64,000 bases of DNA from Caulobacterales bacterium (GTDB lineage: Bacteria; Pseudomonadota; Alphaproteobacteria; Caulobacterales; Caulobacteraceae). The stretch lies in contig JAEKKJ010000009.1 in NCBI GenBank assembly GCA_019510435.1, positions 186,001-250,000 of the forward strand. Direction: 5' to 3'. Every line of letters begins with the position of its first letter. Position 1 is the first letter of the stretch. The notes under the pieces are model-generated. The model had not been told where the DNA came from. It did no database searches and saw only the letters and a program-made list of their open reading frames with translations. The translations under genes and the position numbers were made by a program. Positions 31,678 through 40,909 of this stretch are shown here, piece after piece.

Positions 31678-33507
31678 TCAGGCCTGGGTCGCCACCCACT
31701 CGTCCACGTGGCGCTCCAGCACCGTCAGCGGCATGGCCCCGGAGAGCAGCACCGCGTCGTGGTAGGCCTTGAGGTCGAACTTCGGCCCCAGCTTCTGCTT
31801 GGCGCTGTCGCGGCACTTCACCCAGACCGTGTGGCCCACCTTGTAGCTGTTGGCCTGCCCCGGCCCGGCGAAGTAGCGCTCTACCTCGCGCTGGGCGCGG
31901 CTCTTGGTGTTGCCGATGGTGTCGACCATGTACTGGGTCGCCTGCGCCCGGCCCCAGCGCTTGTAGTGGATGCCGGTGTCGGTCACGAGGCGGGCGGCGC
32001 GGAACAGCAGCGACTGCAGGTAGCCCGCCTCGCCCAGCGGGTCGGCGTCGTTGGCGCCCAGCTCCTGCGAAAGCTGCTCGGCGTAGAGCGCCCAGCCCTC
32101 CGAGAAGGCCGAGAAGCCGAAGCCCGCCCGGCGCAGGATCGGGATCTGGGTGCTCTCCTGCGCCAGGGCGATCTGCAGGTGGTGGCCGGGCACGGTCTCG
32201 TGGTGCGCCAGGGTCCAGAGATTGTAGCGCGGCCAGTCGCTGGTCTCTTTCAGGTTGATGTAGAACGCCGCCGGCCGCGAGCCGTCCAGGGCCGCGGACT
32301 GGTAGTAGCCGTTGGACGCCCCGTCCTGGATGAACACCGGCACGCGCCGGACCTCCACCTTGGCCTTGGGCAGGGTGCGGAAGGCGTTCGGCAGCAGCTT
32401 GTAGACCTCGCCGATGTGGTCGTTCAGCAGCTTCAGCATCTCCGCCCGGCCCTCATCGGTCGGCGGGAAGACCTGGTCCGGCTGGACGTTCAGCGCCATC
32501 AGCCGCGCGCCGACCGTGCCCTGGGTCATGCCGCGGGCCTTCAAGATGGTGTCCAGCCGCGCCGAGATCTCGGCCACCTGGTCCAGGCCCAGCTGGTGCA
32601 CCTGCTGCGGGGTGTAGTTGGTGGTGGTCGAGGCCTTCACCGCATCGGCATAGTAGGCGTCGCCGTTCGGCAGGGCCCAGGCGGCCACGTCGGGCTTGGC
32701 CTTGGCGCGCAGGGCGGTCATGGCGGCGATCTGGCGGTCCAGGGCCGGATACACTTCGCCGCTGACGATCTTGGTCGCGCGCGCCTCCCAGTCGCCCGGC
32801 AGGTTGGCGGCCTTGGCCTTCTTGACCAGCGAGGAGACCAGCACCGTCCGCTCCGCCGGCTGGTCGCGCAGGGTCTTCATCTGGCCCAGGGTCAGGTCGC
32901 AGATGAAGTCCGCCGGGACCACGCCCATGGCCACGTCGGCGCGCTGGCGGGCCAGGTCGTCGTCCATGGCGCGGGAGAAGTCGTGCAGGCGCGAGAGATA
33001 GGCCTCGGCGTCGGCCGCGTCGGTCACCCGGTGCTGGCTGTCCAGGAAGTCCGGCACGTTCACATAGGCGCCGCGCTGCTGGCTGATCACATAGGGGCTG
33101 AAGTTGCCCCCCACGTCGCCGAACTTCCACTTGTCGCCGTTCGTGACCGTCTGGTCGTACTGGTAGACCACCACGTCGTAGTCGACCTTGGAGGCCGCCG
33201 AGAGCTTGGCGCGGTCGATGGCGCGCAGCTCCTTCAGCCAGCCGCGGCTGCGCTCCAGGCGGCGCGCCTTGGCGGCCGCGGAATTGTCGTCCAGGCGCGA
33301 CTTCATCGCCGCGCGCGGGCCCTTGTCGAGGCCAAGCGAGGTGGCGAACCGTGGGCTGTCGTCCACCAGCGCCTCGAACATGGAGTCCAGCTTGGCGCGC
33401 AGCGCGGCGTCGGGGGAGCCCGGCTGGGCCAGCGCCGGCGCGGCGGCGGCCAGGGCCCCCGCGGCGGTGGTGGCGAGGAAGGCGCGGCGGTCGATCGGCT
33501 GGGTCAT
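31678..33507 (-). CDS. DUF885 family exported protein (copy 1, last in operon)
   Basis: A 609-residue protein from the ATG at 33507; a TTG at 33516 would add three residues. The N-terminus DRRAFLATTAAGALAAAAPA is a twin-arginine (Tat)-type signal. The DUF885 core has HHETVPGHHLQ, an HExxxGHH metal-binding motif, and FSEGWALYAEQL and VERYFAGPGQANSYKVG downstream. DUF885 proteins are predicted zinc carboxypeptidase-like hydrolases of the periplasm. It follows copy 2 by 5 nt. Confidence 0.85.
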   Translation of the reverse strand: MTQPIDRRAFLATTAAGALAAAAPALAQPGSPDAALRAKLDSMFEALVDDSPRFATSLGLDKGPRAAMKSRLDDNSAAAKARRLERSRGWLKELRAIDRAKLSAASKVDYDVVVYQYDQTVTNGDKWKFGDVGGNFSPYVISQQRGAYVNVPDFLDSQHRVTDAADAEAYLSRLHDFSRAMDDDLARQRADVAMGVVPADFICDLTLGQMKTLRDQPAERTVLVSSLVKKAKAANLPGDWEARATKIVSGEVYPALDRQIAAMTALRAKAKPDVAAWALPNGDAYYADAVKASTTTNYTPQQVHQLGLDQVAEISARLDTILKARGMTQGTVGARLMALNVQPDQVFPPTDEGRAEMLKLLNDHIGEVYKLLPNAFRTLPKAKVEVRRVPVFIQDGASNGYYQSAALDGSRPAAFYINLKETSDWPRYNLWTLAHHETVPGHHLQIALAQESTQIPILRRAGFGFSAFSEGWALYAEQLSQELGANDADPLGEAGYLQSLLFRAARLVTDTGIHYKRWGRAQATQYMVDTIGNTKSRAQREVERYFAGPGQANSYKVGHTVWVKCRDSAKQKLGPKFDLKAYHDAVLLSGAMPLTVLERHVDEWVATQA

Positions 33508-33512
33508 CTTGG

Positions 33513-35312
33513 TCAAGCTTTCTGGCTGGCGGTCCAGCGCTCGGCAACGCCCTCGACCACGGTCAGGGGCATGGCGCCGCCGCGGAGCACGGCGTCGTGG
33601 AACTGGCGGATGTCGAAGCGGGGGCCGAGCCGGCTCTGCGCGGCGGCGCGGACCTTTAGCCAGGTGAGCTTGCCCACCATGTAGCTGCAGGCCTGGCCCG
33701 GCCGCACGCAGTAGCGCTCGATCTCGGTGGCCGCGGCGCTCTTGGGGCTGCCGTCGATGGAGGTCATGACGTCGATGGCCTTCTCGCGGCTCCAGCGCAG
33801 GGCGTGCAGGCCGGTGTCCACCACCAGCCGCCCGGCGCGGAACAGCGAGGCCTGGATCTGCCCCAGCTCGCCCAGCGGGTCGTCGCGGTATTCGCCCATC
33901 TCCACCGCCAGCTGCTCGGCGTAGAGCGCCCAGCCCTCGGCGAAGGCCGGGAAGCCGGCGGTCTTGCGCAGCATCGGCAGGTCCGCCTCCTGCTGCAGCG
34001 AGCGCTGCAGGTGATGGCCGGGGATCGCCTCGTGGTAGGTCAGGGTCTTGAGCGTCCAGTCCGGGTTCTCGGCCGTGTCGCGCAGGTTGATCCAGTAGAT
34101 CCCGGGCCGCGAGCCATCCAGGGCGGCGCGGTTGTAGTAGCCGCCGGGCGCACCGGCCTCGAGGTACGGCGGCACGCGGCGGATCTCCACCTCGGCCCGC
34201 GGCAGGGTCGCGAACATCGCTGGCAGCCGACCGCGCATCTCGCGCACGATGTCGTTCAGCCGCCGGATCAGCGCCTGCTTGCCCTCGTCGGTGTTCGGAT
34301 AGAGGTGGGCCGGGTCGCGGAACAGAGCCGCCACCCGCTCGCCCACCGCGCCCTGGGTCAGCCCCTGGGCGCGCAGGATCGTCTCCGCCCGCGCGCTCAA
34401 GGCCTTGGCCTGGTCCAGGCCCAGCTGGTGGACCTCCTTGGGCGTCAGGCCGGTGGTGGTGAAGTTGCGCAGGGCGTCGCGGTAGTAGGCCTCGCCGTCC
34501 GGCAGGCCCCAGACCCCCGCGTCGGGTGTCGCCTTGGCGCGCAGGTCGCTCAGCGCGGCCATCTGCTCGTCCAGGGCCGGATAGACATAGGCCGTGAGCG
34601 CCCGCTCGGCGGCGGCGCCATAGGCCCCTTCGATCCCCTTCGCGGCCGCGCGGGTCACCAGCGAGCTCACCATCGGCGAGGCGGCCGGCTCGACCTTCAG
34701 CGCCTTCATCTGCTGCAGGGTGCGGTCGATGACGAAGTCTGGCGGGATCACCCCCAGGCTCTGGTCGCGGCGCAGCCGGTCGGTCTCCTCCTGCAGCTGC
34801 TGGGCGAACCCCGCCAGCCGCTGCAGGTAGGCGTCGGCGTCGGCCTTGGTCTCGATGGTGTGCTGGGTGGCCAGGAAGTCCGGAACCGACTGGTAGGCGC
34901 CCGTCAGCTGCGAGACCACATAGGGCTCGCCCGCCCCCTCGTAGCCGTAGGCGTAGCGCCGGCCCGCCGCCGCCTCGCCCGCCAGGGTGAACATCACCGC
35001 GTCATAGTCAGCCTGATCCGCCGCCGGCAGCGCCGCGCGGTCCACCGTCTTCAGGAGGGCGAGGTGCGCGGCCGTGCGGTCCTTGGCCCGGTCCAGGTCG
35101 ACGATGGAGGCGCCGTCCAGCCGCGACTTGGCCGCCGCCCGCTCGCCCTTGTCGAGGCCGAGGCGGCTGCAGAGTTGCGGCGAGGCGTCCAGGGTCTCGG
35201 CGAAGATCCGGTCGAACACCGCGCGCAGCTGGCCGACCGGCGAGGCCGCGGCGCCCGCGTCGGACGCGACCGCCGCCGCCACGCTAGAGGCCAGGAACGC
35301 GCGGCGGTCCAT
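33513..35312 (-). CDS. DUF885 family exported protein (copy 2, middle)
   Basis: A 599-residue paralogue of copies 1 and 3. MDRRAFLASSVAAAVASDAG is a short twin-arginine-like signal. The metal motif is YHEAIPGHHLQ, then FAEGWALYAEQL and IERYCVRPGQACSYMVGKLT. It is closer to copy 3 in the SYMVGKLT block. Its ATG overlaps the stop of copy 3 by one base (TGATG). The long frame continuing upstream overlaps copy 3 and is rejected. Confidence 0.85.
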   Translation of the reverse strand: MDRRAFLASSVAAAVASDAGAAASPVGQLRAVFDRIFAETLDASPQLCSRLGLDKGERAAAKSRLDGASIVDLDRAKDRTAAHLALLKTVDRAALPAADQADYDAVMFTLAGEAAAGRRYAYGYEGAGEPYVVSQLTGAYQSVPDFLATQHTIETKADADAYLQRLAGFAQQLQEETDRLRRDQSLGVIPPDFVIDRTLQQMKALKVEPAASPMVSSLVTRAAAKGIEGAYGAAAERALTAYVYPALDEQMAALSDLRAKATPDAGVWGLPDGEAYYRDALRNFTTTGLTPKEVHQLGLDQAKALSARAETILRAQGLTQGAVGERVAALFRDPAHLYPNTDEGKQALIRRLNDIVREMRGRLPAMFATLPRAEVEIRRVPPYLEAGAPGGYYNRAALDGSRPGIYWINLRDTAENPDWTLKTLTYHEAIPGHHLQRSLQQEADLPMLRKTAGFPAFAEGWALYAEQLAVEMGEYRDDPLGELGQIQASLFRAGRLVVDTGLHALRWSREKAIDVMTSIDGSPKSAAATEIERYCVRPGQACSYMVGKLTWLKVRAAAQSRLGPRFDIRQFHDAVLRGGAMPLTVVEGVAERWTASQKA

Positions 35313-37180
35313 CACGCCTTGGCGGCGGCGATGTAGTTGTCGACCACCGCCTCGGTCACCGTCAGCGGCGTGGCGCCCGAGAGCAGCACCGCGTCGTGGA
35401 ACTTGCGAATATCGAAGCGCTCGCCCAGCGCCGCCTTGGCCTTGTCGCGCAGCCGCAGGAGGGTGAGCTTGCCCACCATATAGCTGCAGGCCTGGCCGGG
35501 ATTGACGCAGTAGCGCTCGATCTCCTGCAGGGCCAGCGAGGGCGGATCGCCGTCGATGCTGGACAGCGTCTGCGCCGCCTTTTCCCGCGACCAGCGCATG
35601 GCGTGCAGGCCGGTGTCGGTGACCAGGCGGCCCGAGCGCAGCAGGGCGTCGTGGATATAGCCCAGCTCGCCGGCCGGGTTGTCGGCGTAGAAGCCCATCT
35701 CCTGCGCCAGCTGTTCGGAATAGAGCGCCCAGCCCTCGATATAGGCCCCGAACTGGCTGACCTTGCGGATCATCGGCAGCTCGGACTCCTGCTGCAGCGA
35801 CAGCTGCAGGTGGTGACCGGGCAGCCCCTCGTGGAAGGTCGTCGTCAGCATGTCCCAGTAGGGCGCCTCGGCCGTGTCGCGCAGGTTCAGCCAGTAGATC
35901 CCCGGCCGCGAGCCATCCACGCTGCCGTTGTTGTAGTGGGTCGAGGCGCCCTGTTCGGTCTCCTTGGGGATGCGCCGGATCTCCAGCCCGGCCTTCGGCA
36001 GGGTCCCGAAGTACTGCGGCAGGCGCTTCTGCATGGCCTGGACCACGCCGTTCAGGTCGGCGACCAGCTTGGCCTTGCCGGCGTCGGTGTTGGGATAGAT
36101 GTACTTCCTGTCCTTGAAGAGCGCCTGGTAGCGCTGGGCCACCGTGCGCTTGCTCATGCCGATCTTCTTGAACAGCACGTCGGCGCGGGCGGAGAGCTCG
36201 CGGGTGACGTCCAGGCCCATCTGGTGGACCTCGGCGGGCGTCATGGTCGTGGTGGTCTGGGCCTGCAGCGCTGCGGCGTAGTAGGCCTCGCCATCCGGCA
36301 GCTTCCAGACGCCGGCGTCGTGGGTGGCCCTGGGCAGCAGCTCCTGGACCAGCGCCATCTGCCGCTCCAGCGCCGGGGCCACCTTCTGGGCATAGAGCCC
36401 GGAGGCCCGGCCCCGCCAGTCGCCGGCGATCCCCTTGGCCCGGGCGCGGTCCGCAAGCGCGCTCACCAGCACGGACTTGTCGGGCGCCACGTGCATGGAC
36501 TTCATGGAGCCCAGGGCGCCCTTCAGCGCGAAGTCCGGGGCGATCACGCCCAGGCCCGCATCGCGGCGCACCCGCCCGATCTCGTCGTCCATCAGCCGCG
36601 CCAGTTCGCCCAGCCGCGACAGATAGGCCTCGCAGTCGGCGGCGGTCTCGATGGTGTGCTGGGTGGCCAGGAAGTCCGGGGCCTCCTGGTAGGCGCCGTT
36701 GATCTGGCTCAGCAGATAGGGCTGGCCCGCGCCCTCGCCGCCGTAGGCGAAGCGCTTGTTGGCCGCGTCGGTGGTCTTCAGGTCGTAGAGCACCGTGTCG
36801 TAGTTCACCGCGTCCATGCCCGTGAGCCGGCTGCGGTCGATGGCCGAAAGCCGCGCCAGCTGGTCGGCGGTGATCGCCTTGTGCCGGGCCTGGTCGGCCA
36901 CCGAGGCGTGGCGCAGCTTGGCCTTCAGGTCCGCGTGAGGCCCGGTGTCGAGGCCCAGCGAGGTCGCCAGTTCCGGGACCTCCTGCAGGGCCTGCGCGAA
37001 AAAGTCGTCGAACGTCTTGGCCAGCTGCTCGGCCGCGGTGGGTGGCGGCGGCGCGGGAGGCGGTTCCGGCGGCGGGGCGGGCGGCGGCGGGACCGGCGCG
37101 GCGGCCGGCGGCTTGGCGGTGGCGCACCCGGCGAGGGCGGCGGCCCCTGCGGCGATCATCAGCTGCCGACGGCTCTGCAC
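35312..37180 (-). CDS. DUF885 family lipoprotein (copy 3, first in operon)
   Basis: A 622-residue protein starting with GTG at 37180, with GGGAGG 8 nt upstream. It begins QSRRQLMIAAGAAALAGC, a lipobox (LAGC) that also carries an RR pair, followed by a Pro-rich linker of about 30 residues. The DUF885 core shows FHEGLPGHHLQLSLQQE, IEGWALYSEQLAQEMG and IERYCVNPGQACSYMVGKLT. It is probably anchored to the membrane, unlike the two downstream copies. It is the first gene of a three-gene operon. Confidence 0.85.
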   Translation of the reverse strand: MQSRRQLMIAAGAAALAGCATAKPPAAAPVPPPPAPPPEPPPAPPPPTAAEQLAKTFDDFFAQALQEVPELATSLGLDTGPHADLKAKLRHASVADQARHKAITADQLARLSAIDRSRLTGMDAVNYDTVLYDLKTTDAANKRFAYGGEGAGQPYLLSQINGAYQEAPDFLATQHTIETAADCEAYLSRLGELARLMDDEIGRVRRDAGLGVIAPDFALKGALGSMKSMHVAPDKSVLVSALADRARAKGIAGDWRGRASGLYAQKVAPALERQMALVQELLPRATHDAGVWKLPDGEAYYAAALQAQTTTTMTPAEVHQMGLDVTRELSARADVLFKKIGMSKRTVAQRYQALFKDRKYIYPNTDAGKAKLVADLNGVVQAMQKRLPQYFGTLPKAGLEIRRIPKETEQGASTHYNNGSVDGSRPGIYWLNLRDTAEAPYWDMLTTTFHEGLPGHHLQLSLQQESELPMIRKVSQFGAYIEGWALYSEQLAQEMGFYADNPAGELGYIHDALLRSGRLVTDTGLHAMRWSREKAAQTLSSIDGDPPSLALQEIERYCVNPGQACSYMVGKLTLLRLRDKAKAALGERFDIRKFHDAVLLSGATPLTVTEAVVDNYIAAAKA

Positions 37181-37366
37181 GCGCGACGCCTCCCTGTTAC
37201 CTTATGTGACGCGAAGGCTTAGAGGCCGGCGCGGCGAGGCGGCAAGCGGCGCGGGATGGATCGCACATTAATTCCCGGTAATCCGGAACAACCTGCCCTT
37301 CGCGCCTGGGCAAGCGCGGTGGGATCGGCTGAAATGACCCACTCTGCGAGCAAGGATTCCATTTCG

Positions 37367-38710
37367 ATGTTACGCGCATCGCGGCTGGCCATCGCCGCCG
37401 CCCTCGCCCTGATGCTCGCCGCCGACGCCGGCGCCGCCAGCAAGCCGGCCGACAAGCCCATGACGGCCGACAGGCCCATGGCGGCCGGCAAGGCAATGCA
37501 GGCGGACCGGACCGTGCAGGCGGTGCGCGCCAGCGCGGGCTTCAAGGCGGCGCTGGCGGCGCTGGAGAAGGACCAGGACCGCATCACCGCCGAGACCATC
37601 GAGCTCACCGAGATCCCCGCCCCGCCGTTCAAGGAGAAGGCCAAGGGCCTGGCCTATATGGCCAAGCTGAAGGCCCTGGGCCTCGACGATGTCGAGATGG
37701 ACGCCGAGGGCAATGTCATGGGCCTGCGCCGCGGGACCGGCCCGGCCGGCGCCCCCCTGGTGGTGATCGCCGCCCACCAGGACACCGTCTTCCCCGAAGG
37801 CACGAACGTGAAGGTCCGCCGCGAGGGGACCAAGCTCTATGCCCCCGGGGTGGGCGACGACACCCGCTCGCTGGCGGTGCTGCTGGGCTACGTCCGCGCC
37901 CTCGACGCGGCCAAGGTCAGGACGAAGAAGGACATCCTCTTCGTGGCCGACGTGGGCGAGGAGGGCCCGGGCGACCTGCGCGGCATGCGCTACCTGTTCG
38001 GCAAGGGGAAGTACAAGGACCGCATCGCCGCATTCTTCTCCATGGACGGGACCGGCGCGGACCGGGTGACCTATGGCGCCGTCGGCTCCCGGCGCTACCG
38101 CGTCACCTTCAAGGGTCCGGGCGGCCACTCCTATGGCGCGTTCGGCCTGGTGAACCCCATGGCGGCCATGGGGACCACGGTGGTGGAGATGAACCGCATC
38201 AAGGTCCCCAGCCAGCCCAAGACCACCTACATGACCAGCGTGGTCGGCGGCGGCACCTCGGTGAACTCGATCCCGGACTCCATCTGGCTGGAGGTCGACA
38301 TGCGCTCCGAGAGCGCCGAGGAGCTGGCCAAGGTGGACCGCCGCTTCCAGGAGATCGTCAAGGCCGCCGTCGACGCCGAGAACGCCGCCCGCTCCACCCG
38401 CGCGGGCAAGATCACCGCCGAGCTGAAGCTGATCGGGGAGCGGCCCACCGGCGCCACGCGCGAGGACGCCGAGATCGTGCAGGTCACGGCCGCGGCCGTG
38501 AAGGCGGCGGGCCTGACGCCGGTGCTGGGCGCCAGCTCCACCGATTCCAACATCCCCATCAGCCTGGGCATCCCCGCCGTCACCATCGGCTCCGGCGGCG
38601 AGGGCGGCCGCGCCCATGCGGTGGACGAATGGATCGACGTCGCGCCGGCCGAGGCGCTGAAGGGCCAGGGCGTGGGCCTCTCGGCGCTGCTGGCCATGGC
38701 CGGGACCTGA
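37367..38710 (+). CDS. Exported M20-family metallopeptidase
   Basis: A 447-residue protein with a signal peptide (MLRASRLAIAAALALMLAAD and onwards). Zinc ligands are visible in VVIAAHQDTVFPEG, GVGDDTRSLA, DVGEEGPGD (general-base and ligand Glu pair), FFSMDGTG and AHAVDEWI. A dimerisation-domain GGHSYGAFG follows. It is close to the PepT/CPG2 branch (aminoacylase or dipeptidase). A start at 37334 would add eleven residues before the signal peptide; 37367 is preferred. Divergent from the DUF885 operon, also periplasmic, so both may serve peptide scavenging (inference). Confidence 0.85.
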   Translation: MLRASRLAIAAALALMLAADAGAASKPADKPMTADRPMAAGKAMQADRTVQAVRASAGFKAALAALEKDQDRITAETIELTEIPAPPFKEKAKGLAYMAKLKALGLDDVEMDAEGNVMGLRRGTGPAGAPLVVIAAHQDTVFPEGTNVKVRREGTKLYAPGVGDDTRSLAVLLGYVRALDAAKVRTKKDILFVADVGEEGPGDLRGMRYLFGKGKYKDRIAAFFSMDGTGADRVTYGAVGSRRYRVTFKGPGGHSYGAFGLVNPMAAMGTTVVEMNRIKVPSQPKTTYMTSVVGGGTSVNSIPDSIWLEVDMRSESAEELAKVDRRFQEIVKAAVDAENAARSTRAGKITAELKLIGERPTGATREDAEIVQVTAAAVKAAGLTPVLGASSTDSNIPISLGIPAVTIGSGGEGGRAHAVDEWIDVAPAEALKGQGVGLSALLAMAGT

Positions 38711-38727
38711 CCAGCTCCGCGCCCGAG

Positions 38728-39954
38728 GTGGCGGTGGTCGGCGGCGGCCCCGCCGGGCTCTTCGCCGCCGAACGCATGGCGCCGCACACCCGCGTCACGG
38801 TCTACGAGCGCATGCCGTCCATGGGGCGACGGCTGCTGATGGCCGGCCGCGGCGGGCTGAACCTGACCCACAGCGAGGACTTCGAAGCCTTCGTCGGCCG
38901 CTACGGCGAGGCCGCCGCCTGGCTGCGCCCGCACCTGGAGGCCTTGCCACCGGGCGCCCTGGTCGCCTGGGCCGAGGGGCTGGGCCAGGAGACCTTCGTC
39001 GGCTCGTCCGGGCGCGTCTTCCCGAGGAGCCTCAAGGCCTCGCCGCTGCTGCGCGCCTGGCTGGCGCGCCTGGCCGAGCTGGGCGTGGCCCTGCGTCCGC
39101 GCACCGAATGGCTGGGTTTCGCCGAGGATGGCGCCCTGCGCCTGCGCGGCCCGGAGGGCGAGGCGCTCGTCCGCCCAGCCGCCACGGTGCTCGCCCTGGG
39201 CGGCGCCAGTTGGCCGCGCCTGGGCGCCGACGGCGGCTGGACCGCGCGGCTGCCGCAAGTGGCCATCTCCCCTCTGCGGCCCGCCAACATGGGCGTCGAC
39301 ATCGCCTGGAGCCCGGTGCTGCAGGGCTTCGCCGGCCAGCCGCTGAAGGGCCTGGCCGCCGCCTTTGCCGGCCGCACCGCCCGCGGCGAGGCGATGGTCA
39401 CGCGCTATGGCCTGGAGGGCGGGATCGTCTACGCCCTTTCCGGGCCGATCCGCGAGGCCCTGGCGGCCGGCGGCGAGGCGGTGCTCGTCCTGGACCTGCG
39501 GCCCGACATCCCCGCCCCGCGGCTTGCCGAGCGCCTGGCGCGCGCCCCCGCCGGCGCCTCGCTATCCACCCGCCTGCGCAAGGCGCTCCATCTCTCGCCG
39601 CTGGAGACCAACCTCCTGCGCGAGGCCCACGGCAAGGCCCTGCCCGCCGAGCCCTCCGCCCTCGCCGCCGCGATCAAGGCCGCGCCGCTGCGGATCGCCG
39701 GCGTCCAGCCCCTGGCCCGCGCCATCTCCTCCGCCGGCGGGATCGAGCTTGCCGCGCTCGACGAGCACCTGATGCTGCGCGCCCGCCCGGGCGTCTTCGT
39801 GGCCGGCGAGATGCTGGACTGGGAAGCCCCCACCGGCGGCTACCTCCTGCAGGCCTGCTTCGCCACAGGCCAGGCCGCCGCAACCGGCGTCCTGCGGCGC
39901 CTCGGGCTGGATGCTACACTGGCAAGTGGAGGGCCCTCCTCATGGACCAGCTGA
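38728..39954 (+). CDS. BaiN/YhiN-like NAD(P)/FAD-dependent flavoprotein
   Basis: A 408-residue protein of the TIGR03862 type. It starts AVVGGGPAGLFAAERM (FAD Rossmann motif), with GRRLLMAGRGGLNLTHSED and, near the C-terminus, GVFVAGEMLDWEAPTGGYLL, the FAD-binding signature of this family. No ATG fits; candidates are GTG at 38728 (chosen), CTG at 38707 overlapping the M20 stop, and an ATG at 38629 inside the M20 gene. It probably carries out a redox reaction of unknown substrate. It overlaps the PhyH gene by 13 nt. Confidence 0.82.
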   Translation: MAVVGGGPAGLFAAERMAPHTRVTVYERMPSMGRRLLMAGRGGLNLTHSEDFEAFVGRYGEAAAWLRPHLEALPPGALVAWAEGLGQETFVGSSGRVFPRSLKASPLLRAWLARLAELGVALRPRTEWLGFAEDGALRLRGPEGEALVRPAATVLALGGASWPRLGADGGWTARLPQVAISPLRPANMGVDIAWSPVLQGFAGQPLKGLAAAFAGRTARGEAMVTRYGLEGGIVYALSGPIREALAAGGEAVLVLDLRPDIPAPRLAERLARAPAGASLSTRLRKALHLSPLETNLLREAHGKALPAEPSALAAAIKAAPLRIAGVQPLARAISSAGGIELAALDEHLMLRARPGVFVAGEMLDWEAPTGGYLLQACFATGQAAATGVLRRLGLDATLASGGPSSWTS

Positions 39955-40775
39955 CCGCCCGCTTCGACGCTGACGCCCATGCCGCGCAGATCCGCGCGCA
40001 GGGCTTCACGGTGATCCCGGATTTCCTGGACGGCGACACCATCGCCCGGGTCCGCGAGGGCCTGGCGCCCTTCCTCGACAGCCACCACGGCCGCAACGCC
40101 TTCGAGGGGTTCAAGACCGAGCGGGTCTATACCCTGGTGGCCCGCGCCAAGGTGTTCGAGGGCCTGGCGATCGAGCCGCGGCTGCTCGCCCTGCTCGACC
40201 GCTTCCTGCAGCCCGGCTACCTGCTCACGGCCACCCAGTCGATCCAGATCAATCCCGGCGAGGCGGCGCAGGACCTGCACACCGACGACGGCTTCTATCG
40301 CCTGCCGCGGCCGCGCCCCGCCATCAGCTACACCGTGATCGTCGCGGTGGACCCGTTCACCGCCGAGAACGGCGCCACCGAGGTCATCCCCGGCAGCCAC
40401 CGGTGGGGCAATCCGGGCGATCCGAACCGCCCCAACGACAAGGCCGAGATGGAGGCCCTGCTGGTCCCCATGGCGGTCCCGGCCGGCGCGGCCCTCGTGA
40501 TGGCCGGCACGGTGATCCACCGCGGCGGCGCCAACCGCAGCGCCGCCCCGCGCTTGGCCTTCACCAACCAGTATTGCGAGCCCTGGGCCCGGCCGCAGGA
40601 GAACTTCTTCCTGGCCATCCCGCCCGAGCAGGTCCGCGCCATGCCCCAGCGCCTGCAGCAGCTGCTCGGCTACGACATCTGGCCGCCCTTCATGGGCATG
40701 GTCACCGCCTCCCATCCCGCCAAGGCCCTGGAAGAGGGCTGGGTCCCGCCGGTGGTGGCGCAGCGGGAGCGGTAG
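39942..40775 (+). CDS. Phytanoyl-CoA dioxygenase (PhyH) family protein
   Basis: A 277-residue protein. The Fe(II) ligands are H and D in DLHTDDGFY and a distal His in TVIHRGGANRSAAPR with the 2-oxoglutarate Arg just after. IPGSHRWG is also characteristic. It is a 2-oxoglutarate-dependent oxygenase; the substrate is unknown (phytanoyl-CoA, ectoine and secondary metabolites are known for the family). GGAGG sits 9 nt upstream of the ATG at 39942, inside the 3' end of the flavoprotein gene, so coupling is likely. Confidence 0.85.
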   Translation: MDQLTARFDADAHAAQIRAQGFTVIPDFLDGDTIARVREGLAPFLDSHHGRNAFEGFKTERVYTLVARAKVFEGLAIEPRLLALLDRFLQPGYLLTATQSIQINPGEAAQDLHTDDGFYRLPRPRPAISYTVIVAVDPFTAENGATEVIPGSHRWGNPGDPNRPNDKAEMEALLVPMAVPAGAALVMAGTVIHRGGANRSAAPRLAFTNQYCEPWARPQENFFLAIPPEQVRAMPQRLQQLLGYDIWPPFMGMVTASHPAKALEEGWVPPVVAQRER

Positions 40776-40909
40776 ACGCTGTTAGGAACCTGCCGCGAGC
40801 TTGGGTGTGTTTGGCGCTCCTTCCTCCTCGATGGAAGAAGGCCTGTGGCTTCGACGCCTTGCCGGGCCTGCAGCGCCTCGGACACCTAGAGCGCTGGGCC
40901 GCCGTCCCC

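Noticed and set aside
31501-33684. Large frame opposite the first DUF885 gene.
   Set aside because: Gly/Val/Gln/His-rich antisense shadow; the true gene has a signal peptide and metal motif.
39108-39941. Upstream extension of the PhyH frame.
   Set aside because: It runs through the flavoprotein gene in another frame with an Arg/Pro-rich product; GGAGG precedes the ATG at 39942.
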